Source: Flavobacteriales bacterium UBA720 (GTDB taxonomy: Bacteria; Bacteroidota; Bacteroidia; Flavobacteriales; Weeksellaceae). From it: a DNA stretch of 31,604 nucleotides. A program made the translations under genes and the position numbers. The stretch covers positions 1 to 31,604 of the forward strand of contig DBLQ01000101.1 of the NCBI GenBank assembly GCA_002297505.1, read 5' to 3'. Shown piece after piece: positions 1 through 7,688 of this stretch. The notes under the pieces are model-generated. The model saw only the letters and a program-made list of their open reading frames with translations, ran no database searches and had not been told where the DNA came from. How positions within the stretch are numbered: position 1 is the stretch's first letter; each line of letters starts with the position of its first letter.

Positions 1-503
1 AGGACTTTATCAATCACTGCGTTGTCAAAACCTTCCACGGGTGTAGTGTCTACTTTCAGCTCCGCTGCCTGAGCCAATGCCAGACCCAGCGCGATATAAG
101 ACTGTCGCGCGGTGTGTGCAAAGTTTTCTTCAGCTTCCTCCGGCAGATAGATGGATTTCAGCTTATCCGTATAGCTCCCGAAGCGGCCTCTTGGCAAATC
201 TCGCTCGTCCGTGGTGTAATCATAGACTTCGTCAATTCTTTCGGCAGTATAACGGTCCCACGCCGCAAAGATGATGATGTGTGAGGCATCGCGCATACAA
301 TCGGGATTCAGGGCGCCTTCTGCCAGTTTGTTTTTAAGATCCTGGTTTTCCACGACAATGACGCGGAATGGCTGCAAACCTGATGATGTAGGAGCCAGCC
401 TTGCTGCTTCCACAATTTTATCAATCTTTTCCTGTGCTACTTTTTCTTTAGGTTGATACGCCTTCACAGCGTGTCTCCAGTTTAAATCTTCAATTAATGA
501 CAT
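1..503 (-). CDS. Nitroreductase family NAD(P)H-dependent oxidoreductase (C-terminus cut by window edge)
   Basis: The minus-strand frame opens with ATG at 503 and runs off the left edge after about 167 codons. It begins MSLIEDLNWRHAVKAYQPKE and continues with LAPTSSGLQPFRVIVVEN, the FMN-binding N-terminal signature of NfsB/NfnB-type flavin nitroreductases. A later stretch, FAHTARQSYIALGLALAQAA, fits the central dimer-forming helix of the family. Family members reduce nitroaromatics, quinones or flavins in the cytoplasm with NAD(P)H. Only 9 nt separate it from the upstream ohr gene on the same strand, so the two are probably co-transcribed and may both answer oxidative or electrophile stress (inference). 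The physiological substrate cannot be read from sequence. The gene is interrupted only by the window boundary; the usual family length is about 200-220 residues. Confidence 0.9.
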   Translation of the reverse strand, partial: MSLIEDLNWRHAVKAYQPKEKVAQEKIDKIVEAARLAPTSSGLQPFRVIVVENQDLKNKLAEGALNPDCMRDASHIIIFAAWDRYTAERIDEVYDYTTDERDLPRGRFGSYTDKLKSIYLPEEAEENFAHTARQSYIALGLALAQAAELKVDTTPVEGFDNAVIDKV

Positions 504-512
504 TTCAATTAT

Positions 513-935
513 TTATTGGTTAGACACGGTAAGTTTCACTTGCATGTTGCCTCGGGTCGCATTCGAGTACGGACATACCTGATGGGCTTTCTCGATCAGT
601 TCCTGGGCCTGCTCCAGGGAAACGCCCGGGATGTTGGCGTGCAATTCTGCCTCAAGCGCAAAACCTCCATTTTCTACCTGGCCAATGCCTACTTTTGCGG
701 TAACCGCCGTTTCTCCAGTTTCAATCTTGCTTTGTTTGATCACAAGATTCAGTGCGCTGTCGAAACATGCTGCATAACCTGCTGCGAAAAGCATTTCTGG
801 ATTGGCATAAGCATCGCTGGCTCCGCCCAGTCCCTTTGGCATTCTGACCTCCAGGTCCAAAACGCCGTTTTCACTTTTTACATGTCCGTTTCTTCCTCCT
901 GTAGCTGTGGCGCCAATTGTGTACAATGTTTTCAT
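513..935 (-). CDS. ohr: Organic hydroperoxide resistance protein, Ohr (OsmC superfamily)
   Basis: This 140-residue protein matches the usual Ohr length. It carries the two redox cysteines in family context: Cys57 in AAGYAACFDSAL and Cys121 in VCPYSNATRGN. Arg15 and Glu48 are placed where Ohr proteins have the residues that assist peroxide reduction. Ohr reduces organic hydroperoxides in the cytoplasm using dithiol (lipoyl) reductants. The frame stays open to 968, but the upstream extension overlaps a consensus promoter at 966-998, so the ATG at 935 (MKTLYTIGATATGG) is the start. It is followed after 9 nt by the nitroreductase gene, suggesting an operon. No OhrR/MarR repressor gene is visible in this window, so any peroxide-responsive control must come from elsewhere. 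Confidence 0.95.
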   Translation of the reverse strand: MKTLYTIGATATGGRNGHVKSENGVLDLEVRMPKGLGGASDAYANPEMLFAAGYAACFDSALNLVIKQSKIETGETAVTAKVGIGQVENGGFALEAELHANIPGVSLEQAQELIEKAHQVCPYSNATRGNMQVKLTVSNQ

Positions 936-965
936 TTTTGATGTGATTGAGTTATTTTGATACCC

Positions 966-998
966 CAAATGTATGGCGTAAAATTATATTGTGCAAAA
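966..998 (-). promoter_or_regulatory. Bacteroidota-type promoter of ohr
   Basis: On the minus strand, TTTTG (998-994) is followed after 20 nt by TACATTTG (973-966). This is a full match to the -33/-7 consensus of the Bacteroidota primary sigma factor. Transcription would start near 959, giving a leader of about 25 nt before the ATG at 935. The site decides the start codon of ohr. Confidence 0.75.
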
Positions 999-1100
999 TT
1001 TAAATAGTTGCTTTTGTCGAAGTACGCTATTGACTTAGACTATAATTATTCTGGAAAGGATTATTTTATAAATCAATACGAATTAGTGTCGAATGTTGCA

Positions 1101-2297
1101 TCAAACAAAATCATAATAACCGTTTTGCTTACCGAGTATTTTCTGATCATCAGAATTCAGACACTTTTTCAGAACTGTGGCATAAACCTTACGGAAATCT
1201 TCAGAGTAAATCAGATCGCCGTCTGCAAGGTTGCTAAGGTCTGGAAGCGCGTTGAGCAATCCTTTTTTCTTGAGACCACCGCTGATGAAAAACATTTGAT
1301 TGGCCGTTCCGTGATCCGTGCCATTACTGGCATTTTGCGCGACACGCCGGCCAAATTCGGAGAAGGTCATGATCATCACATCACTGAACTTTCCACTGTC
1401 TTTCAGGTCTTTGGTAAAGGTTTCAACGGCGTCGTTAATCGTTTTGAAAAGTTGATTCTGTCTCTGATTCTGGTTGGCATGGGTATCAAAACTTCCCACG
1501 GACAGATAATACACCTGCGTATTGATGTCCGACTTAATGAGCGAAGCAATCGTTTTAAAGTCTTTTCCGATTTGCGTCGCAGGGTAGATTTTGTCTGTCG
1601 GTTTTGCCTTGCTTTCCTCAAAAATATACCCTGAATTCTGGATCGTGTTGCCCAATGTGTTGTAAAGATAGGACGCCAAATTATGCTCATGATCTTGATG
1701 ATAGGCGGCAAGTTTCTTGTAAAGGGTCTCCTGGCTGTTGTCGAAGAGTTTTTTCGGATCACGGAATGCGATGGCTTTGTTGTTTTCGCCTTTCATGGCA
1801 AGGCTCAGCAGATCATCAATCTCAATAGCCTGCGTCGGATTTTGGCAGTCATGGCATGCTTCGTCCAGATAGCGGCCCAGCCAGCCGGAATTGATAAACT
1901 GATTGCTGTCACTCGCCGATTGCCAAATGTCCATACTCCGGAAATGGGATTTGTTCGGATCCGGATAACCTACATTGTTCATCACTGCCAGTTCGCCGTT
2001 GTCATAAAGTTCTTTGAAGAATCTGAGATTCGGATGGATGCCGGCTTCATCGTCTAGCAGAAGGGCATTGTCTTTCTTGATAGAAATTTGATTTCTGGAT
2101 TGGTAGTAGATGTCGTTACGGACTGGAATAATTGTATTGAGGCCGTCATTGCCGCCAGATAGCTGCAGGATCACAAGTGTTTTGCCAGTAGCAGCAAGAG
2201 CTTCCGGTAGCGTGAGTGCTTTCAGGAAGTTAGGGAAGAGGAAAGAGGCAGCGGCCAGGCTGCTGGTCTTTATAAAAGTTTTTCTGTTGATAATCAT
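1101..2297 (-). CDS. DUF1501 family exported protein (alkaline-phosphatase-like fold)
   Basis: The 398-residue protein has the ordered signatures of DUF1501: GGNDGLN (48-54), SFDTHANQ (269-276), SEFGRR (313-318) and GTDHG (326-330). DUF1501 proteins are related to the sulfatase/alkaline phosphatase superfamily, and the Asp/His residues in these motifs are plausible metal ligands; no enzymatic activity has been firmly assigned to the family. The N-terminus, MIINRKTFIKTSSLAAASFL, resembles a Tat signal but has Arg-Lys rather than Arg-Arg. The gene starts 14 nt after the DUF1800 gene, so they form a two-gene operon, a pairing common in bacteria. I infer export by Tat and a shared, unknown extracytoplasmic role. 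No terminator hairpin was seen after its stop. Confidence 0.9.
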   Translation of the reverse strand: MIINRKTFIKTSSLAAASFLFPNFLKALTLPEALAATGKTLVILQLSGGNDGLNTIIPVRNDIYYQSRNQISIKKDNALLLDDEAGIHPNLRFFKELYDNGELAVMNNVGYPDPNKSHFRSMDIWQSASDSNQFINSGWLGRYLDEACHDCQNPTQAIEIDDLLSLAMKGENNKAIAFRDPKKLFDNSQETLYKKLAAYHQDHEHNLASYLYNTLGNTIQNSGYIFEESKAKPTDKIYPATQIGKDFKTIASLIKSDINTQVYYLSVGSFDTHANQNQRQNQLFKTINDAVETFTKDLKDSGKFSDVMIMTFSEFGRRVAQNASNGTDHGTANQMFFISGGLKKKGLLNALPDLSNLADGDLIYSEDFRKVYATVLKKCLNSDDQKILGKQNGYYDFV

Positions 2298-2302
2298 AAC
2301 CG

Positions 2303-2313
2303 TTTTTTTTTTT
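2303..2313 (-). repeat. Homopolymer tract A11 (T11 on plus) between DUF1800 and DUF1501
   Basis: An uninterrupted run of eleven A residues on the coding strand begins inside the TAA stop codon of the DUF1800 gene and ends 5 nt before the DUF1501 ATG. It fills the A-rich translation-initiation zone normal for this phylum, but its length makes it prone to replication slippage. Confidence 0.9.
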
Positions 2314-3679
2314 AGCAGAGTTGGTATTCTGGCGTAGACATGATGCTGATCATGAGATGCTTCTTACTTTTGTCGGCATTAAACTGTTTCATGAGCTTCT
2401 CAAAATCTGCACTGGGCTTTGCAAGAAGAATTTCGAATAAATCCTGATCCAAAATTGTGTTGATGCTGTCCCAGTGAATCGTAATGGCGTTCTTCTTACC
2501 ATTGACAATGATTTTCTGTTCCGTTTTTCCCATATCCACATCATCATTGGGCTTAGGCTCTATATCCAGGGTTTTGTAGCCGGCCATCACCGCAGGGATT
2601 TTCATGCGGAGCAGCAGGGTAGAACTATCAATCCATCCGGTTCCTGATGGCCAGCCAGCAACATTAGGCGGCTGTAACAATTCCTGACCGAGCAGCTTTT
2701 CGAAGTTGTAGATGGTGTCTTTGTTCTGCAGATCCATCGGCAGGATGCGCCGGATGCCTGTGACCAGTTCCACAGGTGATTTTATTTTGGCGCCCACATT
2801 GCGGTCGGCAAAAAACCAGTCGGAGAGGAAGATGCTGTCCAGCAGCGTTGTAATATCGTAGTTGGACTGATAAAACTGAGTGCTCAGCATTTTTACAAGC
2901 TTATCATCTGGATTTTCATTGACGAGGTAGCGGTAGATTTTCCGGGTGATGAACGCGGCGCATTCCGGTTTTTCAAGAATGATATTGATGATATCAGCGC
3001 CGTCAAAATTTCCGGTTTTACCAAGAAATACTTTCTGTCCGGCATCATGCTGCTTTTTATTGTCCACGAATGTTCCCAGACTGTCATAGCTCCACCCTGT
3101 AAAGGCCCTTGCCGATTCCTTGATGTCCTTTTCAGTATAAAGATTTCCTCGACCTAAAGTGAAAAGCTCCATCAATTCGCGCGCAAAGTTTTCATTGGGT
3201 CTTGCCTTTTTATTCTGTTGATTGTTGAGAAAGTTGAGCATTGCAGCAGACCTGGAAACCTCAAAAACAAGATCTCTGAAATTGCCCAGAGCATTTTTTC
3301 TGAAAATCTCTACCAGTTCTTTATTGAAGAGAGACTGCTGAATCCTTGTAGCAAAGTGCCCGTGCCAGAAAAGCGCCATCTTCTCCTGTAACTGGCGTGG
3401 CGTATTGACCATCTCTGTATGCCAAGCTTTGCGGATGGCAGAATTATAGTTTTTATTGAACTGATTTAAGGCCTTCCTGTCTGGCTCTTTCGCAAGTTCG
3501 CGGTATTGTTCGGGAGTGAGCGCCGGAAAATCTGTCACTAAAGGCTGATAATCCTGACTGCTCTTAAGCTCGGTGTAAAGCTTCTTCGGACTTATACGTT
3601 TATACTTCTCAACGTCATTGTGATGCAGGCCGAAGCCAGCGCGCGAGATCAGATGCTTATTACTCAGGAAGTTATTCAT
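2312..3679 (-). CDS. DUF1800 domain-containing protein
   Basis: The protein is recognised as DUF1800 from SRAGFGLHHND near the N-terminus, ALFWHGHFATRIQ, the strongly conserved NENFARELMELFTLGRGN, ARAFTGW, and PPNVAGWPSGTGWIDSSTLLLRM near the C-terminal third. Members are usually encoded beside a DUF1501 gene, as here; the function of the family is not established. I chose the ATG at 3679 (455 residues, MNNFLSNKHLISRAGFG) because homologues normally begin shortly before the RAGFG motif. An in-frame ATG at 3736 would add 19 basic, low-similarity residues and cannot be excluded. No signal peptide is evident with either start, in contrast to its exported-looking partner. It is the first gene of the pair; no convincing promoter box was found upstream. 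Confidence 0.88.
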   Translation of the reverse strand: MNNFLSNKHLISRAGFGLHHNDVEKYKRISPKKLYTELKSSQDYQPLVTDFPALTPEQYRELAKEPDRKALNQFNKNYNSAIRKAWHTEMVNTPRQLQEKMALFWHGHFATRIQQSLFNKELVEIFRKNALGNFRDLVFEVSRSAAMLNFLNNQQNKKARPNENFARELMELFTLGRGNLYTEKDIKESARAFTGWSYDSLGTFVDNKKQHDAGQKVFLGKTGNFDGADIINIILEKPECAAFITRKIYRYLVNENPDDKLVKMLSTQFYQSNYDITTLLDSIFLSDWFFADRNVGAKIKSPVELVTGIRRILPMDLQNKDTIYNFEKLLGQELLQPPNVAGWPSGTGWIDSSTLLLRMKIPAVMAGYKTLDIEPKPNDDVDMGKTEQKIIVNGKKNAITIHWDSINTILDQDLFEILLAKPSADFEKLMKQFNADKSKKHLMISIMSTPEYQLC

Positions 3680-3838
3680 ATGCAGTTTATTGTTGGAGCG
3701 CTTTCTTTTTGATAAGTTAAATCCATGGTGTGACATTAATATTTTATTAACGTTTTATATCATTTGACTAAAATTTATAAATCTGAAATTCAGGGTCTTG
3801 TATTGATGTTGTTAATGCTAATTTCCTTAAAAACCAAC

Positions 3839-3869
3839 TTTGGCACGGTATTTACAGACCTCACCTTTG
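3839..3869 (+). promoter_or_regulatory. Promoter of the outer-membrane protein gene
   Basis: TTTGG at 3839-3843 contains a TTG element at 3840-3842, followed by a 19-nt spacer and CACCTTTG at 3862-3869, a 7/8 match to TAnnTTTG. Transcription would start about 15 nt before the ATG at 3891, leaving a short leader made almost only of A and T. Confidence 0.65.
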
Positions 3870-3890
3870 TAAAATTTAAAATTTAAAAAT

Positions 3891-4463
3891 ATGAAAACTT
3901 TAAAGCAGTTGGTTTTAGGCGCAGGAATCTTGGCAGGCGGATTATTGTCGGCTCAGAGTGCAGATATGAACAATATGTTGAAAGTTGGTCTTTTAGGAGG
4001 TATCTCCACGGGTGGTAACACTTCGGCAAACCTTGGCTTAGACTTATCTTACCAAAATCTGATTACTCCTGGTTTTGGACTTGGTATTGCAACAGGGTAT
4101 AACCATTATTTCGGAAAAAATAACACCATTAACGGGGTAACAGTTGATAACAATGATTTTGGAGTGATCCCTGTGGCCGCTTTATTCAGAATATATCCAC
4201 AGCAAATGGGATTCTATTTTGGGGCAGATTTAGGATACGGGTTCATTGTAGGTGATGATAAAGTGGCTCAGAATATTGATGTGAACAGGCCAGACGGCGG
4301 TTTCTACATCAAGCCTGAGATCGGTTACCACAACAGAGACTGGAATTTCTTCGTTCAGTACAACAAAACTTTTACAGGAGACAAAGGACAGATTGGAGAC
4401 CAAAAATATAACGCCGGAGCTATCGGTGTGGGATTTGGCTACAACATTCCTTTAGGAAAATAA
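3891..4463 (+). CDS. Small outer-membrane beta-barrel protein
   Basis: The 190-residue protein starts with a clear signal peptide (MKTLKQLVLGAGILAGGLLS followed by AQS). The mature part has alternating hydrophobic and aromatic strands rich in Gly and Asn, such as GLGIATGYNHYFG, MGFYFGADLGYGF and GGFYIKPEIGYHN, and ends in GAIGVGFGYNIPLGK. This is the pattern of an 8-stranded OmpX/OmpW/OprF-type barrel exported through Sec and inserted by BAM. The ligand or role is not evident. It is a single-gene unit with its own near-consensus promoter and a strong hairpin terminator, and its short AT leader suggests good expression (inference). It lies between the DUF1800 pair and tatD, transcribed opposite to both. 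Confidence 0.85.
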   Translation: MKTLKQLVLGAGILAGGLLSAQSADMNNMLKVGLLGGISTGGNTSANLGLDLSYQNLITPGFGLGIATGYNHYFGKNNTINGVTVDNNDFGVIPVAALFRIYPQQMGFYFGADLGYGFIVGDDKVAQNIDVNRPDGGFYIKPEIGYHNRDWNFFVQYNKTFTGDKGQIGDQKYNAGAIGVGFGYNIPLGK

Positions 4464-4505
4464 TCATTATTGCTTGATTGCAATAAAAACTAAACTATGA
4501 CATTT

Positions 4506-4537
4506 ATTAGCGCCTTCATTGATTTGGAGGCGCTAAT
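4506..4537 (+). terminator. Intrinsic terminator between the barrel gene and tatD
   Basis: A 10-bp perfect stem (ATTAGCGCCT / AGGCGCTAAT) with a 12-nt loop is followed by a T-rich tract on the plus strand. It lies between two convergent genes and ends 2 nt before the tatD stop. The T-run favours plus-strand termination; the stem itself could also stop the minus strand. Confidence 0.8.
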
Positions 4538-4539
4538 TT

Positions 4540-5307
4540 TTACTTTAATCCGAAGACTTTCAGGGCATTATCGGATGTGATACGGTCAATCTCGGAAAAA
4601 TCCTTTTTGTAAATATCTACCAGTTTCCCTGCTACCAGTTCCAGATAGGCACTTTCATTTCTCTTGCCGCGGTGTGGTACAGGCGCCAGGTAGGGCGAGT
4701 CGGTTTCTAAGACGATATAATCCAGCGGGACCTCATTCAGAAACTGATCAATCTTTCCATTTTTAAAAGTTACAACGCCGCCGATGCCCAGCGAGAATTG
4801 AAGGTCTATGGCTCGCCTGGCCTGTTCTAAGTTTCCGGAGAAACAATGGAAAATGCCGCGAAGTTTCGGGTGTCGCTTGCGTTCCAGGACTTCAAAAGTT
4901 TCATCAAAACTTTCTCTGGTGTGTATGACAATCGGAATATCTCTTTCGATGGCCCAGTCGATCTGCTGCTCAAAAGCTTTAACCTGAATATCCAAAGTCG
5001 ACTTGTCCCAATACAGATCAATTCCGATTTCTCCGACTGCACAGAAAGGTCTATTATTAAGCCAAGTTTCTACAATTTGTAATTCCTTATTCCAAGATTC
5101 TGGCTGAACAGAGCAAGGATGTAATCCCATCATTGCATAAACTTTATCTGGATATTGTGCCTCTAAATCAATCATTTTACGATGTGTTTCAGAATCTATT
5201 GCAGGAAGAAAAAATTTCTCTACACCTCTATCTAAAGCACGATTAAACATTTCAGAAAAATCATCTTTAAATTGGTCGGAATATAAATGGGTGTGCGTGT
5301 CTATCAT
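4540..5307 (-). CDS. tatD: TatD family metal-dependent hydrolase (DNase)
   Basis: The 255-residue protein has the complete TatD metal site: HTH at residues 5-7, Glu93 in AVGEIGIDLYW, His129 in VIHTRES, His154 in FHCFSGN and Asp203 in LETDSPYLAP. TatD proteins are cytoplasmic TIM-barrel amidohydrolase-like enzymes with 3'-5' exonuclease/AP-endonuclease activity, linked to DNA repair and oxidative damage. Length and start (MIDTHTHLYSD) match the family exactly. It follows the GSCFA gene by 47 nt on the same strand, a spacer that carries an imperfect inverted repeat, and is probably its operon partner. Several flavobacterial paralogues exist, so the exact TatD/YcfH/YjjV subgroup is not assigned. 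Confidence 0.93.
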   Translation of the reverse strand: MIDTHTHLYSDQFKDDFSEMFNRALDRGVEKFFLPAIDSETHRKMIDLEAQYPDKVYAMMGLHPCSVQPESWNKELQIVETWLNNRPFCAVGEIGIDLYWDKSTLDIQVKAFEQQIDWAIERDIPIVIHTRESFDETFEVLERKRHPKLRGIFHCFSGNLEQARRAIDLQFSLGIGGVVTFKNGKIDQFLNEVPLDYIVLETDSPYLAPVPHRGKRNESAYLELVAGKLVDIYKKDFSEIDRITSDNALKVFGLK

Positions 5308-5326
5308 ATTGTTTTGCTACTGGCAC

Positions 5327-5362
5327 TTGGCAAATAGCTAATAGCCATAAGCAATTAGCCAA
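5327..5362. repeat. Imperfect inverted repeat in the tatD-GSCFA spacer
   Basis: TTGGCAAATAGC at 5327-5338 and GCAATTAGCCAA at 5351-5362 are imperfect inverted repeats (10 of 12 positions), with a 12-nt centre that repeats the AGC-TAA-TAGCC theme. The right arm overlaps the 3' end of the GSCFA gene. It may be a short dispersed intergenic repeat; this is not provable from one copy. Confidence 0.4.
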
Positions 5363-6308
5363 ATATTTTATGTTTTACTTTTTTCTGCTGTTCCAGGATT
5401 CGGTGGTTCAGTTTGTCCCGGAATTCCTGGTATTTCGGATTTCTCTCGTCATCGGTTCGGTGACCAAGTGCTGCTGCGATCTTGTTATTTTCGTTGATGA
5501 AAACTTTGGTTTCATCAGAAAAATAGGCATTACCAAACTTCTCCCAGATGTATTGCACGGCCTGCGCGTTGGGATGGATCATATCTTCTTTATAAAAACG
5601 GTAATCACGCAGATCATCCATCAGAATCTCATAAACAGGTAGGTATTGGCAATTCGCTTTTTCCGAAATTACATCGTGAAGAGCCGTAATCAGCTTTGCT
5701 TTGCTCCATTGATTTTCTACGATGCCATCTTTGGTGTGACGGACCGGAGAAACCGTGAACAAAATCTGAACATTATCCTTGCAGATATCTCTGAGGATCT
5801 CAATGGTTTTATGAATGGAATGGGTCAGCTCCTGATGCGACAGCAACCTTTTTTTAAAGAATTTCTGCGGAATCTTATGACAATTGGCTACCAGTCTGTT
5901 TTTCGGCAAAAATTCGTAGATATAAGAGCTGCCAAATGTGATAATAACAAAGTCTGTGCTTTGCAGAAACTGATTGGCTTCCTCAATATGCCGGTTGATT
6001 TTCTCCAGAGATCGGTGCGCAAATCGGGAATCAAAAGATGAATGATGATCCAGGCTGATGTAACTGTCATTAGCCAGAATCAGATCGTTTTCCTGGTATT
6101 CCTTGGCATTGTACACCTGCTCAATCGCTTGAAGAATCGAATACGGATTGAAAATAGTCCCAAACGGATTATTCAGCGACTGGATCTGGCCTTGCGAAAA
6201 TTTTTCATGCATTTCGGTGGCAAAGCAAGAGCCTATCGAAAATACACAATCTTCAATTCCTATTTTTTTTTCACTTTCATTAATCTCAACTTCTGTTCTG
6301 AATTTCAT
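5355..6308 (-). CDS. GSCFA family protein
   Basis: The 317-residue protein carries the name-giving motif GSCFA at residues 26-30 (VFSIGSCFATEM). It also has ITFGSSYIYEF, LFTVSPVRHTKDG and DMIHPNAQAVQYIWEKFG. The serine/glycine block near the start and the Asp-x-x-His block near the C-terminus resemble the SGNH/GDSL esterase layout, so it is plausibly a serine hydrolase acting on an acyl or carbohydrate substrate; the family has no firmly established function. No signal peptide is present, so the protein is predicted cytoplasmic. The ATG at 6308 is the natural start. It precedes tatD by 47 nt on the same strand. It is separated from the upstream polyprenyl synthase gene by 97 nt with no clear promoter box. 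Confidence 0.88.
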   Translation of the reverse strand: MKFRTEVEINESEKKIGIEDCVFSIGSCFATEMHEKFSQGQIQSLNNPFGTIFNPYSILQAIEQVYNAKEYQENDLILANDSYISLDHHSSFDSRFAHRSLEKINRHIEEANQFLQSTDFVIITFGSSYIYEFLPKNRLVANCHKIPQKFFKKRLLSHQELTHSIHKTIEILRDICKDNVQILFTVSPVRHTKDGIVENQWSKAKLITALHDVISEKANCQYLPVYEILMDDLRDYRFYKEDMIHPNAQAVQYIWEKFGNAYFSDETKVFINENNKIAAALGHRTDDERNPKYQEFRDKLNHRILEQQKKVKHKIFG

Positions 6309-6405
6309 TTTGTTTTTGTTAAACTGTGGATTTGTCGATTTTTAAAACCGCTTTTATGCAAGAATCGATTCTAAAATTTCACGATTTTGCAGTGTTACAT
6401 TTTCT

Positions 6406-7377
6406 TTAGCTTTCTCTTCTCAGAAGATAGTTGGCCAACTCGCGGAACGGCAGTTTGCGCTCATCGGGGAGATTGATCTTATCCAGGAAAGATTGGCCGA
6501 TTTCATTGTGTTTTTGGATGAGTCTTAGAACTTTGTCATCCACTTTCGTTCTTCGGAAAATCTTCTCTACACTGTAAACCTTGTCTACATTGTCGGTCTT
6601 TTTCGAGTACCAATAGTTCAGCTCCGATAATTCTTCTTCATTGGCATGCTCCAAAGCGAGAAGGTATAGAATGGTTTTCTTATTTTCGTAGATGTCGCCA
6701 GCATGTTTTTTTCCGAATTGTTCCTGATTACCAAATACATCCAGATAATCGTCCATAATCTGGAAAGCAATGCCGATATGTTTGCCAAAATTATACATGG
6801 CTTCGGCATCTTCTTCCGATGCACCTGCGATCAACGCTCCGATCTGGAATGATGCTGCGCTCAGAACACCTGTTTTGCTCGTGATCATGTGGATGTAATC
6901 TTCGTAAGTCACATTCTTCTGTGTTTCGAAATTGACGTCGTTTTGCTGGCCTTCACAAAGTACCGCGCCGGTTTCGGAGAAAATTTTGATACACTTTTTA
7001 AAAAGCTCTGGCTCCAGATCTTCAAAAAACTGATAGGCTTTAATGAGCAGGGCATCACCAGAAAGAATGCCAACATTGATGCCATGCAGTGTGTGGATGG
7101 TAGGCTTGTTCCTTCTCAATGGTGCTTCGTCCATAATATCGTCATGGATCAATGTAAAGTTATGGAAAAATTCGATGGCCAGTGAAGGTTTCAGCGCTTT
7201 TTCCAGGTCACCCTGGAACAGGTCGCAGGCCATCAGGACCATTATCGGTCGCAGCCTTTTTCCGCCATGGGAGATGATGTAGTTCATCGGGCTGTAAAGC
7301 TCGTCCGGCTTGTTGTTGAATTTATATTTCTCTATTGCTTCGGCTACAATTTTCTGATACTGATCCAGGAATTCCAT
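6406..7377 (-). CDS. Polyprenyl diphosphate synthase (trans-isoprenyl synthase)
   Basis: The 323-residue enzyme has both aspartate-rich motifs of trans-prenyltransferases: DDIMD at 79-83 and DDYLD at 209-213. It also has GGKRLRP at 38-44, which binds isopentenyl diphosphate. It condenses isopentenyl diphosphate with an allylic diphosphate in the cytoplasm, feeding menaquinone side chains or other isoprenoids. Phe74, five residues before the first motif, is bulky, which in other members limits chain length to about C15-C20; this is an inference and product length should be treated as open. The start at 7377 (MEFLDQYQKIVAEAI) lies about 20 nt after a consensus -7 box at 7396-7403. The gene may lead an operon with GSCFA and tatD. 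Confidence 0.92.
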   Translation of the reverse strand: MEFLDQYQKIVAEAIEKYKFNNKPDELYSPMNYIISHGGKRLRPIMVLMACDLFQGDLEKALKPSLAIEFFHNFTLIHDDIMDEAPLRRNKPTIHTLHGINVGILSGDALLIKAYQFFEDLEPELFKKCIKIFSETGAVLCEGQQNDVNFETQKNVTYEDYIHMITSKTGVLSAASFQIGALIAGASEEDAEAMYNFGKHIGIAFQIMDDYLDVFGNQEQFGKKHAGDIYENKKTILYLLALEHANEEELSELNYWYSKKTDNVDKVYSVEKIFRRTKVDDKVLRLIQKHNEIGQSFLDKINLPDERKLPFRELANYLLRRES

Positions 7378-7395
7378 TTAATATTCTGTTTATCG

Positions 7396-7403
7396 CAAAA
7401 GTA
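7396..7403 (-). promoter_or_regulatory. -7 promoter box of the polyprenyl synthase gene
   Basis: The minus strand reads TACTTTTG, a perfect TAnnTTTG, 18 nt before the ATG. No TTG-type -33 element is present. Instead the 12-bp perfect palindrome GTTTCCGGAAAC (7417-7428) covers the position where it would lie. Confidence 0.6.
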
Positions 7404-7577
7404 ACGATTTTCAGGCGTTTCCGGAAACCTAATCCGGATAAAATAGGAAAGAAATTCTTCTCTGATTTGGAATTGTTTTTTAAGCACCAATTTCAATGGA
7501 TCGAAGTTTAACTTTTCCAACAACGATCTTAATCTTATGATGCCGATTTTCCTTTTTATTCCGAATCCGTCGATAGA

Positions 7578-7665
7578 TGCGCAGCTGCGTAAGGGCGGAG
7601 GCAACTGTCGGAGCTCTCACCCGGGACTTTGCAAAGTCCCGGGTGAAGCGACTTGCCGGAGACCG
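7578..7665. repeat. GC-rich palindromic repeat element in the pit / polyprenyl synthase gap
   Basis: A perfect 30-bp palindrome spans 7617-7646, centred at 7631/7632 (arms begin TCACCCGGGACTTTG). Its stem can extend with bulges: GGCAACTGTCGGAGCTC on the left resembles the reverse complement of AGCGACTTGCC on the right. A second small palindrome, CGCAGCTGCG, lies at 7578-7587, and GACCGGTC lies at 7658-7665. The base composition is much more GC-rich than the neighbouring intergenic DNA. No reading frame here looks like a real protein. It resembles a REP/ERIC-type intergenic repeat, but only this copy is visible. Confidence 0.7.
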
Positions 7666-7688
7666 GTCCGCTTGGATTTTTGTCAAGA

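Noticed and set aside
1008..1634. 208-residue plus-strand reading frame opposite the DUF1501 gene
   Set aside because: It lies antisense to conserved DUF1501 motifs and has no recognisable domain.
6361..6372. Perfect 12-bp palindrome AGAATCGATTCT after the polyprenyl synthase gene
   Set aside because: No loop or T-run and short; could be chance, so not called a terminator or operator.
7480..7686. 68-residue minus-strand reading frame through the palindromic element
   Set aside because: Its middle is the translation of the palindrome and it has an Arg/Ser-rich composition without domain or start context; treated as non-coding repeat.
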